A stretch of DNA of 64,000 nt from Mucilaginibacter aquariorum (GTDB taxonomy: Bacteria; Bacteroidota; Bacteroidia; Sphingobacteriales; Sphingobacteriaceae). Made by a program: the position numbers and the translations under genes. The stretch is from assembly GCF_024498135.1 (NCBI RefSeq), contig NZ_JANHOH010000001.1, forward strand, positions 1,674,001 to 1,738,000. Reading direction: 5' to 3'. The notes beneath the pieces are model-generated. The model was given only the letters and a program-made list of their open reading frames with translations. It had not been told where the DNA came from and made no database searches. Positions 9,701 through 17,662 of the stretch are shown here, one piece after another. Every line of letters begins with the position of its first letter. The stretch's first letter is position 1.

Positions 9701-10006
9701 TATGCGGCAACTAAAGCTACTGTATCAATAGCGCCATTTAATGTTACAGACGAATCATTCACTATCAGTTTTGGCAACGATGGCAAGGGCATACCTGATG
9801 AATTTACTGAACGGATCTTCGAGCCCTTCTTTAGATTGCGTGGCAATGAGCGCCCGGGCACAGGCATTGGGTTATCATTAGCTAAATCGTTAACAGAACT
9901 GCATAGCGGATCTTTAAAACTAATATCAGGCCACACTAATAAAATTGTTTTTGAATTAACGTTACCGGTGCATCAACAATTCGAGTTTAAACTAAGTGGC
10001 CGGTAG
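6797..10006 (+). CDS. Two-component sensor histidine kinase with propeller and Y_Y_Y sensor (split HTCS, no receiver)
   Basis: A 1069-residue inner-membrane sensor. The periplasmic part (to about 760) is built from two-component-regulator propeller repeats (WIGTRGGLNRFDGYTF, LWIGTGKGIFKYD, MWVGTFFGGVNYY and others), then a Y_Y_Y domain and a membrane segment (AYFFYLLLLGVSLYLSI). The cytoplasmic part has the phospho-acceptor H848 (NIAHEIQTPLTLI), the N-box at N965 (NLISNAIKYA), NDGKGIP and GTGIGLSLAKSL, and ends 15 or so residues after the ATPase domain. The receiver and AraC domains usual in this family are absent and are found instead at 3643-4419. It probably senses an oligosaccharide handled by the neighbouring glycosidases. 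The start could be the ATG at 6797 or a later in-frame one near 6830. Confidence 0.93.
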   Translation: MPFMLYLVQLIMRPVFRYIFFNIIMLFIASVCNGQSYYFKHYQADDGLAHNSVTSIIQDSKGLIWIGTRGGLNRFDGYTFKSYKNKANKFGNIGNNIITAISEDKKGMLWIGTGKGIFKYDPYKEVFTPLEIAPQVYTNRLLIDSENNVWFLANSSLYKYDQTKKKMDDLKIQASCMAFDQNGDLWTGDDDGVVSIYNPRSKSINKVRIIDQNVPAYLRSITKILPINGNETLIGCFKQGLKKYNTKTGVITSLPLHTDENTDIYVRDITASSDHEYWVATESGIYIYNLANNTSLHLKKRGGDPYSIADNAVYSICKDNQGSMWVGTFFGGVNYYSTENARFEKYYPLQGTNSISGDAVREINSDNNGNLWIGTEDAGINKLDLKTGNFTTYTTTGKKGEVSYPNIHGLLALGNQLFIGPFFHGLEIMDMRTGLVTDRFNLIGEKNDKISDFVHSIYLTKDSTLLIGTAYRGSGLFSYDRKRKTFSRIKQIPRNSYVFDIQEDEEGNIWTGSVSRGAFYYNPKTGKHGNIRFGDTVKNKIINEFAVHAILEDSNHAMWFATDGGGLIKLSPDHKTVKKFTTGNGLPSNVIFGILEDNSKHLWVSSLKGLICFDLRTEKSKTFTQSNGLITDQFNYNSAYKNANGKMYFGSVKGMIAFDPAEFDQKDASPPIYITGFQVNNKDIVPNDNESPLTKSILFTDTIVLVHDQNNFSIEFAALNYSSPKVTRYKYLMKGLDKDWTYLNSNRNAYFTDLAAGSYTFIVRAESNVGSWTGKERRIFIKILPPFWESYPAYFFYLLLLGVSLYLSIRYYHRYLERKNLNKLQLFEHEKKKEIYEAKIEFFTNIAHEIQTPLTLIAGPIERLIKKTEDLPAIKKSLLMVDKNAKHLAQLTGHLLDFRKTEMNQFGLNFVNVDITNLLKEQIAAFKQEAEKANISLNLEVPKNHVIGFVDREALMRIFSNLISNAIKYAATKATVSIAPFNVTDESFTISFGNDGKGIPDEFTERIFEPFFRLRGNERPGTGIGLSLAKSLTELHSGSLKLISGHTNKIVFELTLPVHQQFEFKLSGR

Positions 10007-10017
10007 GCGAAATAAGT

Positions 10018-11214
10018 TTATAACATATAGCTTTTATCCCAGGTGCTTATCTTTCTTTCGTATAGTGATTGATTGGCCAGGTGCACACTAATAGCCGTGC
10101 GGGCGCCGGTAAACACATTACTATCGGGCAGTTCTTTGGCTTGTACTTTGGCATAAAAATCTTTGAAAGCATACCAGGTACCGTCTTTAGTAGGCTCGGG
10201 TAAGATGGGGGTTCCACCCTCTTTGTTCCACATGATACGCGTTGCACCGGTTACGCCATCAATCGTTCCCTTTTCCTTCAATAACTTTTTCTCGGGGAAG
10301 AACATCCCCTGGTCTGTTAATAAGGATACCGTACCAAGCGTCCCTTTTATCTTAAACAGATAGCCATCGTGCGCGTTACCACACATGGCGCCAAAGTTGC
10401 CTATCAGGCCCAGATCCGGATAACGCATCATCACCTGTACATTGTCGTAAGTTTCGCGCCCGTCTTTAAAAACATCTATCCCACCTGTGGCAAAAAACTC
10501 CTGAGGATGTGTGTCAAAAATCCAGTTGATAAAATCAATCTGATGCGAAAGCAGTTCGGCCATAAGGCCGCCCGAGTATTCTTTATACATGCGCCAGTTG
10601 ATGGCACGTTCCAGAGATGCGTTTGGCACCGGGCGGCGCCAGTCACCGTTACGGTCCCAGCGGCAATCAACCTGCGTTACTTTGCCCAAAAATCCTTTAT
10701 TAACCATTTCCTTAACCCGGTAATATAAAGGCGAATAGCGGTACTGGTGCCCTACCTGTAATACCTGTTTGCTGCGCCCGTCCATAAGTTTTACCAGGTC
10801 AAGCGCCTGCTCAATATTATAGGTCATGGTTTTTTCCAGGTACAAATGCCGGCCGCTCTTGATCACGTCGGTAGCTATCGGGTAGTGCAAATTTAGCGGT
10901 ACTGCAACTATCACGGCGTCTACATCTTTATCGTCAAGCAGTTTGCGATAATCGGCATAGGCTTTCAATACACCGTTTTTACTGAGCTTTTGCGCGGCTG
11001 CGAGCCTAAAATCTAGCACGTCGCAAATGGCTGTGATCCGGAACATATCTGGCAATCCATTCAAAATATGCATAATGCCGGTACCACGGTCGCCGCAGCC
11101 AATCACCGCTATTTTTATGGGGTTAGGTACAAGATTAGCAGCAATCAGGTTATTGCTCAATACCAGGCCACCGGCCACAAGTCCGCTATTTTTTAAGAAT
11201 GTCCTTCTTTCCAT
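10018..11214 (-). CDS. Tat-exported Gfo/Idh/MocA oxidoreductase with a flavinylation-like motif
   Basis: The start is the ATG at 11212-11214, giving 398 residues with a strong Tat signal (MERRTFLKNSGLVAGG). A start at 11331 would add 39 residues overlapping ApbE and hide the Tat signal. The Rossmann motif IAVIGCGDRGTG, the family lysine in YLEKTMTYN, and LLSHQIDFINWIF identify the family. At residues 319-325 it carries DGVTGAT, which fits the Dxx(S/T)GAT consensus that ApbE modifies with FMN on the last threonine. It lies 10 bp downstream of an ApbE gene. Whether it is really flavinylated is inference; a conventional NAD(P)-dependent sugar oxidoreductase is the default reading. Confidence 0.88.
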   Translation of the reverse strand: MERRTFLKNSGLVAGGLVLSNNLIAANLVPNPIKIAVIGCGDRGTGIMHILNGLPDMFRITAICDVLDFRLAAAQKLSKNGVLKAYADYRKLLDDKDVDAVIVAVPLNLHYPIATDVIKSGRHLYLEKTMTYNIEQALDLVKLMDGRSKQVLQVGHQYRYSPLYYRVKEMVNKGFLGKVTQVDCRWDRNGDWRRPVPNASLERAINWRMYKEYSGGLMAELLSHQIDFINWIFDTHPQEFFATGGIDVFKDGRETYDNVQVMMRYPDLGLIGNFGAMCGNAHDGYLFKIKGTLGTVSLLTDQGMFFPEKKLLKEKGTIDGVTGATRIMWNKEGGTPILPEPTKDGTWYAFKDFYAKVQAKELPDSNVFTGARTAISVHLANQSLYERKISTWDKSYML

Positions 11215-11224
11215 TTGTTCAAAT

Positions 11225-12229
11225 CTAATTTTTATTTTTAAAACCCGATGTAACGGTATCAGCAACCAAACCGTCAGCTTTCCGATAAACAATATACGCG
11301 CCCATATCTTTCCTTTTTGCAAGAAATGCAAGTGTACGTTTTAAGCCCATCACCATAAAACCATTGTCAAAACCATCGGCAGTAATAGCATCCCGGGCAT
11401 AAACGGTAACGCTGATCATCTCGTTCTGCATGGGGAAGCCCGTAAGTGGATTCATAAGATGAGAAACCTGTTTCCCTCCGGCTTTGTGATGCTTGCGGTA
11501 ATTACCGGAAGTGGTAATGGCACCATCGCCGGGCTCAATCACCTTGCGCATGGGTTCGGGATTCAAATCATTCCCGCTGATGCCTTCTATGCCCACTTTA
11601 AAAGGTTCGTTGTTGGGCTTGCGTCCTTTTATGCGCAGCTCGCCTCCAAGTTCAATCAGGTAATTGCTGATATGATTACGTTCCAGCAACAACGCCAGCA
11701 GATCTACCGAATAACCCTGGGCAATCCCATTCAGGTCCAGCTGTACAGCCGCGCTCTTTTTGTGTAAATAACGTCCTTTCAGGTAAATTTTATCTATGCC
11801 TATATTTTTCAGCAGGGTTTTGATTTCGTTTTTGTTGGGATACCTGGTGGGCTTCACAACACCAAATCCCCAAGCATCAACCAGGGGTTTTACTGTTGGG
11901 TCTACCAGCCCGCCTGTCGCCTTGCTTATCTGGATTGCCCTGGTAACCAGCACCCTAAAAGGTTCATCTATTTGAATACCTTTTGCAGAGCGGTTAAATT
12001 GGCTGATCAACGAATTAGGATCATAAAGTGATACTGACCGGTCAAAACGCTTTAGCAGACTGTCGGTTTGCGCTATGCTGACTAAACTGTCAGCCGCGTA
12101 GTAAATAATGCTATAGGTTGTGCCCTGCGCAAAGCCTTTCAGTTCGAAACGCTGTAATGGCCTTTGCCGGGCCGAGGCGCATAATATAATTACAACGATA
12201 CCTGTCAGAAATAAAAGTTTATTCTTCAC
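11225..12229 (-). CDS. apbE: FAD:protein FMN transferase (ApbE)
   Basis: A 334-residue exported enzyme that attaches FMN covalently to threonine or serine in target proteins outside the cytoplasm. It starts with GTG (12227-12229); a nearby upstream ATG is out of frame. A signal peptide or membrane anchor (LLFLTGIVVIILCASA) is followed by FAQGTTYSI, LNGIAQGYSVD, AITTSGNY, HLMNPLTGFP and ITADGFDNGFMVMG, the usual order for ApbE with substitutions common in Bacteroidota. The next gene, 10 bp downstream, encodes a Tat-exported oxidoreductase with a fitting target heptad. Copy C of the 27-bp element lies 72 bp upstream. Confidence 0.92.
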   Translation of the reverse strand: MKNKLLFLTGIVVIILCASARQRPLQRFELKGFAQGTTYSIIYYAADSLVSIAQTDSLLKRFDRSVSLYDPNSLISQFNRSAKGIQIDEPFRVLVTRAIQISKATGGLVDPTVKPLVDAWGFGVVKPTRYPNKNEIKTLLKNIGIDKIYLKGRYLHKKSAAVQLDLNGIAQGYSVDLLALLLERNHISNYLIELGGELRIKGRKPNNEPFKVGIEGISGNDLNPEPMRKVIEPGDGAITTSGNYRKHHKAGGKQVSHLMNPLTGFPMQNEMISVTVYARDAITADGFDNGFMVMGLKRTLAFLAKRKDMGAYIVYRKADGLVADTVTSGFKNKN

Positions 12230-12300
12230 TGTTTAACATCTAAAATCCTTATCGTTGGGTTTATAACAACTCAAAGTAAAAGAATGAAAATTTTATAATT

Positions 12301-12327
12301 TGTTCAACCTTTGGTTGATTTGTCTCA
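12301..12327 (+). promoter_or_regulatory. 27-bp repeated element, copy C
   Basis: It matches copy A at 24 of 27 positions (TGTTCAACC at the left, TTTGTCTCA at the right). It lies in the 133-bp gap between the end of the LacI gene and the ApbE start, in the same orientation and at a similar distance (72 bp) as copy B from GH43. This ties the ApbE/Gfo pair to the GH43 and DUF1080 units. Confidence 0.68.
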
Positions 12328-12362
12328 TTTATCTGAAGATTTAATATCGATCGTAGAAAACA

Positions 12363-13403
12363 TCAAACCTGAATAGATACGGATGATGATTCTCTTACAA
12401 TCAATTGCATTGGCAAAACAACGGTTTCAAATTCAGTTACAGCTTTTTTACTTTTCACCAGGCTTAACAACAGCCTGGCGGCTTTTTGCCCCATTAAAAA
12501 CCCGGGCTGGAATACGCTGGTTAACGGAGGGGCTAATACCGCTGCAAAACTGCTGTTTGTAAAACCTATCACCGCCATCTGGCCGGGTATTTTTATGCCA
12601 AGTTTATTGAGCAGTAAAAGCACTGTTGATGTTATCGTGTCTGATGTGGCAAATATAGCATCAGGCCTGTCGGGCAGTTGGAGCAGTTCATGCACTGCAC
12701 GCTCTATTTCCGCAACATTGTTATTGGTATACGAACAGTGCTTAATATAATCTGCTGTTACCTGTGTTTTGTTTTGGGCATGCGCTTGCCTGTATCCATT
12801 AAGGCGATCTGTAGTTATTGATAACCCCTCGGGACCCGTGATATGCGCAATTCGGCTGTAATTGTTATCAAACAAATGCTGTGTGGCATTTAGCGCGCCC
12901 TGAAAATTATCAGTTACCACTTTATGCGTGTCTATCTGGTCGCTTACACGGTCAAAGAAAACCATGGGCAAGCCTTTGGATCGTAAATTTTCCAGATGAG
13001 ATACATCAAAAGTTTCGGACGATTGTGAGATCAATAGGCCATCTATAGCACGATGTGTAAGCTGCTGAATACTTTTCACCTCCATATCATATGATTCGTG
13101 CGTTTGCGCGATGATCACTGTAAACCCTTCATCATGTGCAACAGATTCAATGCCGTCAATTATTTGCGCAAAAAACTGGTTTTGGATACTGGGTATAACA
13201 ATTCCTATTGACAAGCTGGAACCAAACTTCAAACTTATAGCGTTTGGGTTTGGCCGGTAATTATGTTCACGGGCGTACGTTAACACAATTTGCTTTGTCT
13301 TTGCACTTATCTCATAACTATCACTTAGCGCCTTTGACACCGTCGAAGCGGATATATTTAACGCTTTGGCTATATCGGTTATGGTAATCGCTTTAAAATT
13401 CAT
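12363..13403 (-). CDS. LacI-family transcriptional regulator
   Basis: A 346-residue cytoplasmic repressor or activator. The N-terminal LacI helix-turn-helix is ITITDIAKALNISASTVSKALSDS, followed by the hinge (HNYRPNPNAISLK) and a periplasmic-binding-protein-like effector domain (SIGIVIPSIQNQFFAQIIDGIE to the end). The ATG at 13401-13403 is preferred: an upstream in-frame start at 13427 is TTG and adds eight residues that do not fit the family. It is encoded downstream of, and on the same strand as, the FAD oxidoreductase pair, with a 207-bp gap. It probably responds to a sugar released by that locus; the ligand is unknown. Confidence 0.92.
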   Translation of the reverse strand: MNFKAITITDIAKALNISASTVSKALSDSYEISAKTKQIVLTYAREHNYRPNPNAISLKFGSSLSIGIVIPSIQNQFFAQIIDGIESVAHDEGFTVIIAQTHESYDMEVKSIQQLTHRAIDGLLISQSSETFDVSHLENLRSKGLPMVFFDRVSDQIDTHKVVTDNFQGALNATQHLFDNNYSRIAHITGPEGLSITTDRLNGYRQAHAQNKTQVTADYIKHCSYTNNNVAEIERAVHELLQLPDRPDAIFATSDTITSTVLLLLNKLGIKIPGQMAVIGFTNSSFAAVLAPPLTSVFQPGFLMGQKAARLLLSLVKSKKAVTEFETVVLPMQLIVRESSSVSIQV

Positions 13404-13610
13404 AGGTATAACTGTTATTACAAGCAAAGTAAGCCCTCTCCATTAATTTTTGCTTTTGCCGACTTTTGTCATCAAAAATCCTGGCAAGTTACAAATTTCA
13501 TTATTTGGTTGTTCTTACACCTCTAATAGCATAGTTGTCTTAAATTCGATTCACTTATACCAATAGTTTTGCCTGCCTCGCTGACAGTCTTTCAATCAAA
13601 AGCAAGCTGC

Positions 13611-15512
13611 CTATTTCATTTGTTTATTAATGGATCTATAAATGTCACGCAGCACTTCTCTGCGGGTAGTTGACCCGGCTTTAAATTTCATTTTTAAACC
13701 GGAAAGCTTATTCCATACGGCAAGTTGTTGCCGATCAACAACTGCGTCCAAGTGAGCTTCCCAATCGGGCAAATAGCCTTTCAAGCCCATAAATTGAACC
13801 ATCTTGAAATCCGGGTTCGATGAGTCGATATCTTTGTAATACATCAGCGTGGCTTTTTGATCGATCAGCAGATTCTGTAATTGTTCATTTTTTACATCTC
13901 TTATACGGGTATGACCATCAATTGCCAATGAAGCGGCTACACCGGCGGCTTGCCCGAGGGCCATCCAACATGGCTCCATACGTATAGTAGAAAAGCCGAT
14001 GTGGCTGCCCGATACCGGCACCGGAAGAATCAAATTATCTACCTGTTTTGGAACCATTACACCCAACGGTACTGTATACACAGCTGTGGGATAACTGATA
14101 AAGCCATCAAGGTGTATTTTACCCGGCTCCCGCTTTCTTACAGCATGCGAATCAAGGGCGTAATGGCTTGCCGTAACACTGGATGGATGCGCAGGCGGGC
14201 GTTTACCCGGCGAAACAGGCATTGCATCACGCGCGGTAAAAAAGTACATAGCCTCAAAACGGCGACCTTCCCTTATGTACACTTGTCGGGGGAAGTGCTC
14301 GTTATCGTTATACTCATCTTTGGCCAAGCCCCACTCTTTTGTCGCTTTGCGAAAGCTTTCCGGGAGTTCTTTTTCATTTTGTGCAAAGTAGATAAGCCCG
14401 AGGGTGTATTCTTTTAATCGCTGTGCAAAAGCATCGCGCCAGGCCCAATCAGATGTAGGCCATGGCCAGTTCTCTTCCGGCAGATCAGTAGAAATAAACG
14501 ACATATGCTGATTATTGCCATCAGTTTTATGGTTAGGCAAGGCTACCATATTGGTTATTTTCCCAATCCCCCATCTATCGCCCGGTATTTTGGTTGTGCC
14601 GCCGTTTGCAAGGTTTTTACGGTTTTCTTTCATCATTGCAGTGGTAACCTGCTGCATTTGTACACCCGTGTTATTACCTGTCCAAACATCTTCAATCATC
14701 GAAACATACTCGTCCCTGTTATATTTTAGTGGTTTTTCAATTGGCACACTGTTCGATGGATCATTGGTAAGGCATATCCTGTAGTTATATGACTGTACTG
14801 CATTATCTGCCTGATAGGTGCTACCGTTGCCTTCTTCTCCTCCCCAATATTTATAAACGCGGCCAGCTCCCGGCTCGTTAAATTCACTTTTACCTTCGCG
14901 GCCCACTCTAAATGGGATGTTGGCAGCCGCGCCAAGGTCGCCTTCATACGTTGCATCTATAAAAACACGCCCTTCATAGCTTTCGATTTTCCTGGTGTCT
15001 CTGTTTAATATACTGATACGGGATATTCTGCCATTCGATATCTGGATATTCTGTGGCTCGGCATCAAACTGGCACATTTTAAGAACTGTTATTTTATCTA
15101 CATGCTCTGCCAGCATTTGTCCAAATATTACCTCGGCGACTGAAGGCTCAAAGTGATAGCCGTCGCTGCATGCTTTAACCTGCTCAGACAACGCTCCATA
15201 TTTGTCGGTATAGTATTTTTTAACACGTGTAACAAATTCTGTAAATAAGCCTGTAGTAGCGCCGCGTGTGGCAATATCAGTTGCACCCAAACCATTGGCA
15301 GGTAACCCGCCTACATGCGAGGTGCGTTCCAGTATAAGTGAAGTTTTCCCTAACCTGGCCGATGAAATAGCCGCCATGATACCAGCCGGTGTGCCGCCAA
15401 CAATCACCAGGTCGTATTTTTTTGTGACCAGGTCGGATTGTGCCTTAACAACAGTACAAAACGCGATGCTAATTAAAAGCAATACTTTAATCTTCAATTG
15501 AGCTATGTTCAT
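13611..15512 (-). CDS. Secreted FAD-dependent oxidoreductase (FAD_oxidored family), copy 1
   Basis: A 633-residue protein with a Sec signal peptide (to about VVKAQS). It has an FAD-binding Rossmann fold (YDLVIVGGTPAGIMAAISSARLG) and a second family block, ATYEGDLGAAANIPFRVGREG, then a conserved C-terminal FSTIRMEPCWMALGQAAGVAAS. The same blocks occur in the neighbouring gene 21 bp away, so the two are tandem paralogs, this one lacking the extra C-terminal domain. Such enzymes are common in polysaccharide utilization loci and are thought to oxidise sugars or glycan ends; the reaction is not known. Confidence 0.87.
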   Translation of the reverse strand: MNIAQLKIKVLLLISIAFCTVVKAQSDLVTKKYDLVIVGGTPAGIMAAISSARLGKTSLILERTSHVGGLPANGLGATDIATRGATTGLFTEFVTRVKKYYTDKYGALSEQVKACSDGYHFEPSVAEVIFGQMLAEHVDKITVLKMCQFDAEPQNIQISNGRISRISILNRDTRKIESYEGRVFIDATYEGDLGAAANIPFRVGREGKSEFNEPGAGRVYKYWGGEEGNGSTYQADNAVQSYNYRICLTNDPSNSVPIEKPLKYNRDEYVSMIEDVWTGNNTGVQMQQVTTAMMKENRKNLANGGTTKIPGDRWGIGKITNMVALPNHKTDGNNQHMSFISTDLPEENWPWPTSDWAWRDAFAQRLKEYTLGLIYFAQNEKELPESFRKATKEWGLAKDEYNDNEHFPRQVYIREGRRFEAMYFFTARDAMPVSPGKRPPAHPSSVTASHYALDSHAVRKREPGKIHLDGFISYPTAVYTVPLGVMVPKQVDNLILPVPVSGSHIGFSTIRMEPCWMALGQAAGVAASLAIDGHTRIRDVKNEQLQNLLIDQKATLMYYKDIDSSNPDFKMVQFMGLKGYLPDWEAHLDAVVDRQQLAVWNKLSGLKMKFKAGSTTRREVLRDIYRSINKQMK

Positions 15513-15533
15513 TATGGTAGTATTGTTAATGAT

Positions 15534-17546
15534 TTATCTGACAGGAACAAAAAGGACGGCATCAGCAATAATAGCCCCATCTGCATTTTTATTTGAAACC
15601 TGTACGTAAGCTTTTTTCCCAATAGATAACTTATAAGATCCTAATGAGATCCACTCGCCCGAGGTTTGGCCCTGCACCTGGATATCTGCCTGGTTTATTA
15701 TTTTTTCTGTAGCTTTTTGCCCATCGTAAACGGTAATGACTGTTTTAGTCGAACCGTTTTTTGCTTTTGGGAAATAAGAATAAACGTGGTAAGTGCCGTC
15801 TTTAACCACTTCGGGTGTAAATTTAACCGAGCCGGCTGTTACCGCTTTGGAAGTATCTACCAAAAAAGATGGCCCGTAACCGCCGTTTTTCTCAGTTTTC
15901 CAATTGCCGGTTACTTCTGCATTGGTGTCTCCGTTATCAACCAGTAGTTCTGGTGTACTGCCATCTGCAAGCGGATTGTTTTTTAATATGCTCTGCACAT
16001 CGGTTACATTTACTTGTTGTATAGCTATCTTTTTATCGATGGCCTGGCAGGCAGCTACCGCGGCAGATTGCCCCAAAACCATAAACACAGGCTCCATACG
16101 GATAGAACCATAGGCGATATGCGTGGCTGACAAACATACCGGAACAAATAAATTAGCCGCTTCTTTTTCTTTTGGGATGATTGCCCTGTAAGAAATAGGA
16201 TATGGCCCAAAGCCGCCGACTTCTACATTGCCTTCGTTTTTTACTACCCCATTCACAACCTGGCGGTCGCAATTATGAGAATCCATTGTGTAGGCCGCCA
16301 TACCAACGCCATCATTGGCTACTTCCTTACCCTGGCAATAATGCTGGGTCATCACCAACTCGCCAATCATTCTGCGTGCTTCGCGGATGTAGAGCTGTGG
16401 CGTCCAGTTGTGATTATCAGTAAATTCATCTTTCGGATAACCCCATTTTTGCATCTCGGCCCTTATATTTTCCGGGATACGCGGATCATTCCCTACAAAA
16501 TACAGCAGGCCTTTTGTGTAATCCTCATGCTGTTTCCAAAGGATGGCCCTTTTATTATAATCGGCGTTGGGGTAATCCCAGTTCATGCCTATCATGTCGG
16601 TAGAAAACCCGCCCTTGTTATTGATATCGGTTTTACCATTGGGCATCAGGCTCCAGATAAAAACGTCGCTAAGTGCTTTCCATGGTTTTTTTTCTTTTAG
16701 ACGTATTAACAGTTCATACTTTTTAGGGTCATAATTCTCCGGTTTGGTAATAGCGATGCGATTTTCGGGCACATTAGTAAGGGTGATACGAAAATTATAG
16801 GCCTGGACCTTTTTATCACCTGCGCCTTTTGGTTGTAACTGCAAATTGCCAATCCCCCATAATAAACCACTTTTTGGATCGCCAGGTACAACATATGGGT
16901 CTATCCCATCTGGAAACTGATGTCCTTCCATTAACTCCACTCCATTTATGGTTTCGTTATACCGACTATTAGCCTCACGACCAACGGTGTAGGAAACACC
17001 TGCCAGCGCCATCAAATCACCCTCGTAAGTACAATCAATAAATACTTTCGCGCTAATAGTTTTGCGATTAGCAACTGTTGGTTTGGCAGTATTTTCAACT
17101 ACAATTTCACGAAGTTGATTTCCGGCCTTATTTACCTTTATAATACGGTTTTCGTACAAAACACTAAAACCGGCCATCTTCACGTAATCATTGAATATGC
17201 CTTCGGCTACTTTGGGCTCAAAAATCCACTGTTCAAATTTTTGATAATGTTCGCCTATGCGGCGGTAAAAGTCTCTGGCCAGGCCGGTCACTACATATTT
17301 ATTACCAATATCGGTATAACCCAATCCTCCGGTGGTCATCCCCCCTAAATGTTTGCCGGGTTCAATTAATATGACTTTTTTACCCATCCTTTTTGCAGTG
17401 TAGGCAGCAATAACCCCGGCAGAGGTCCCGCCATATACACATACATCCGCTTCTATAACGTTTCCCTTTTGTGCTCGGGCATCAGGTATGGTTATAAAAC
17501 TTAGGGCAACCAATAAAAATGCCACTATCTTTTTATATTTCTTCAT
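15534..17546 (-). CDS. Secreted FAD-dependent oxidoreductase with golvesin-like C-terminal domain, copy 2
   Basis: A 670-residue protein with a Sec signal peptide (ending PDARAQ). The FAD fold begins ADVCVYGGTSAGVIAAYTAKRMG; the second block is DCTYEGDLMALAGVSYTVGREA, and SIRMEPVFMVLGQSAAVAACQAI closes the oxidoreductase part at about residue 510. The last 140 residues (from LLVDNGDTNAEVTGNWKTE) form a beta-sandwich resembling the golvesin/xanthan-lyase C-terminal domain, probably carbohydrate-binding. It is separated from the SusD gene by 116 bp with a terminator-like hairpin. It may attack the glycan bound by the adjacent SusC/SusD pair. Confidence 0.87.
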   Translation of the reverse strand: MKKYKKIVAFLLVALSFITIPDARAQKGNVIEADVCVYGGTSAGVIAAYTAKRMGKKVILIEPGKHLGGMTTGGLGYTDIGNKYVVTGLARDFYRRIGEHYQKFEQWIFEPKVAEGIFNDYVKMAGFSVLYENRIIKVNKAGNQLREIVVENTAKPTVANRKTISAKVFIDCTYEGDLMALAGVSYTVGREANSRYNETINGVELMEGHQFPDGIDPYVVPGDPKSGLLWGIGNLQLQPKGAGDKKVQAYNFRITLTNVPENRIAITKPENYDPKKYELLIRLKEKKPWKALSDVFIWSLMPNGKTDINNKGGFSTDMIGMNWDYPNADYNKRAILWKQHEDYTKGLLYFVGNDPRIPENIRAEMQKWGYPKDEFTDNHNWTPQLYIREARRMIGELVMTQHYCQGKEVANDGVGMAAYTMDSHNCDRQVVNGVVKNEGNVEVGGFGPYPISYRAIIPKEKEAANLFVPVCLSATHIAYGSIRMEPVFMVLGQSAAVAACQAIDKKIAIQQVNVTDVQSILKNNPLADGSTPELLVDNGDTNAEVTGNWKTEKNGGYGPSFLVDTSKAVTAGSVKFTPEVVKDGTYHVYSYFPKAKNGSTKTVITVYDGQKATEKIINQADIQVQGQTSGEWISLGSYKLSIGKKAYVQVSNKNADGAIIADAVLFVPVR

Positions 17547-17592
17547 AACTATCAGGTTGTCAGTTAATAATATCAGGTTTAAATTGGTAAAG

Positions 17593-17624
17593 AAAAGCCT
17601 GCTGCTGTTTAACAGCAGGCTTTT
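17593..17624 (-). terminator. Stem-loop, probable rho-independent (bidirectional) terminator or attenuator
   Basis: A perfect 12-bp stem (AAAAGCCTGCTG, 17593-17604, paired with CAGCAGGCTTTT, 17613-17624) with an 8-nt loop, and A/T runs at the stem base. It lies between the SusD gene (ends 17663) and the FAD oxidoreductase gene (starts 17546), where it could reduce expression of the oxidoreductases relative to SusC/SusD. Confidence 0.75.
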
Positions 17625-17662
17625 AAATCACAGTATGCTTTAGGTACCGATGATTTCCCGGC

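Noticed and set aside
11215..11331. N-terminal extension of 39 residues for the second Gfo/Idh/MocA gene
   Set aside because: It overlaps the end of apbE and places a non-signal sequence ahead of a textbook Tat motif; the ATG at 11212-11214 fits both spacing and function.
15251..15283. GAT-containing stretch (ATRGATTG) in FAD oxidoreductase copy 1 as an ApbE target
   Set aside because: It lacks the aspartate at the required position and lies in the FAD-binding region of a non-covalent flavoprotein family.
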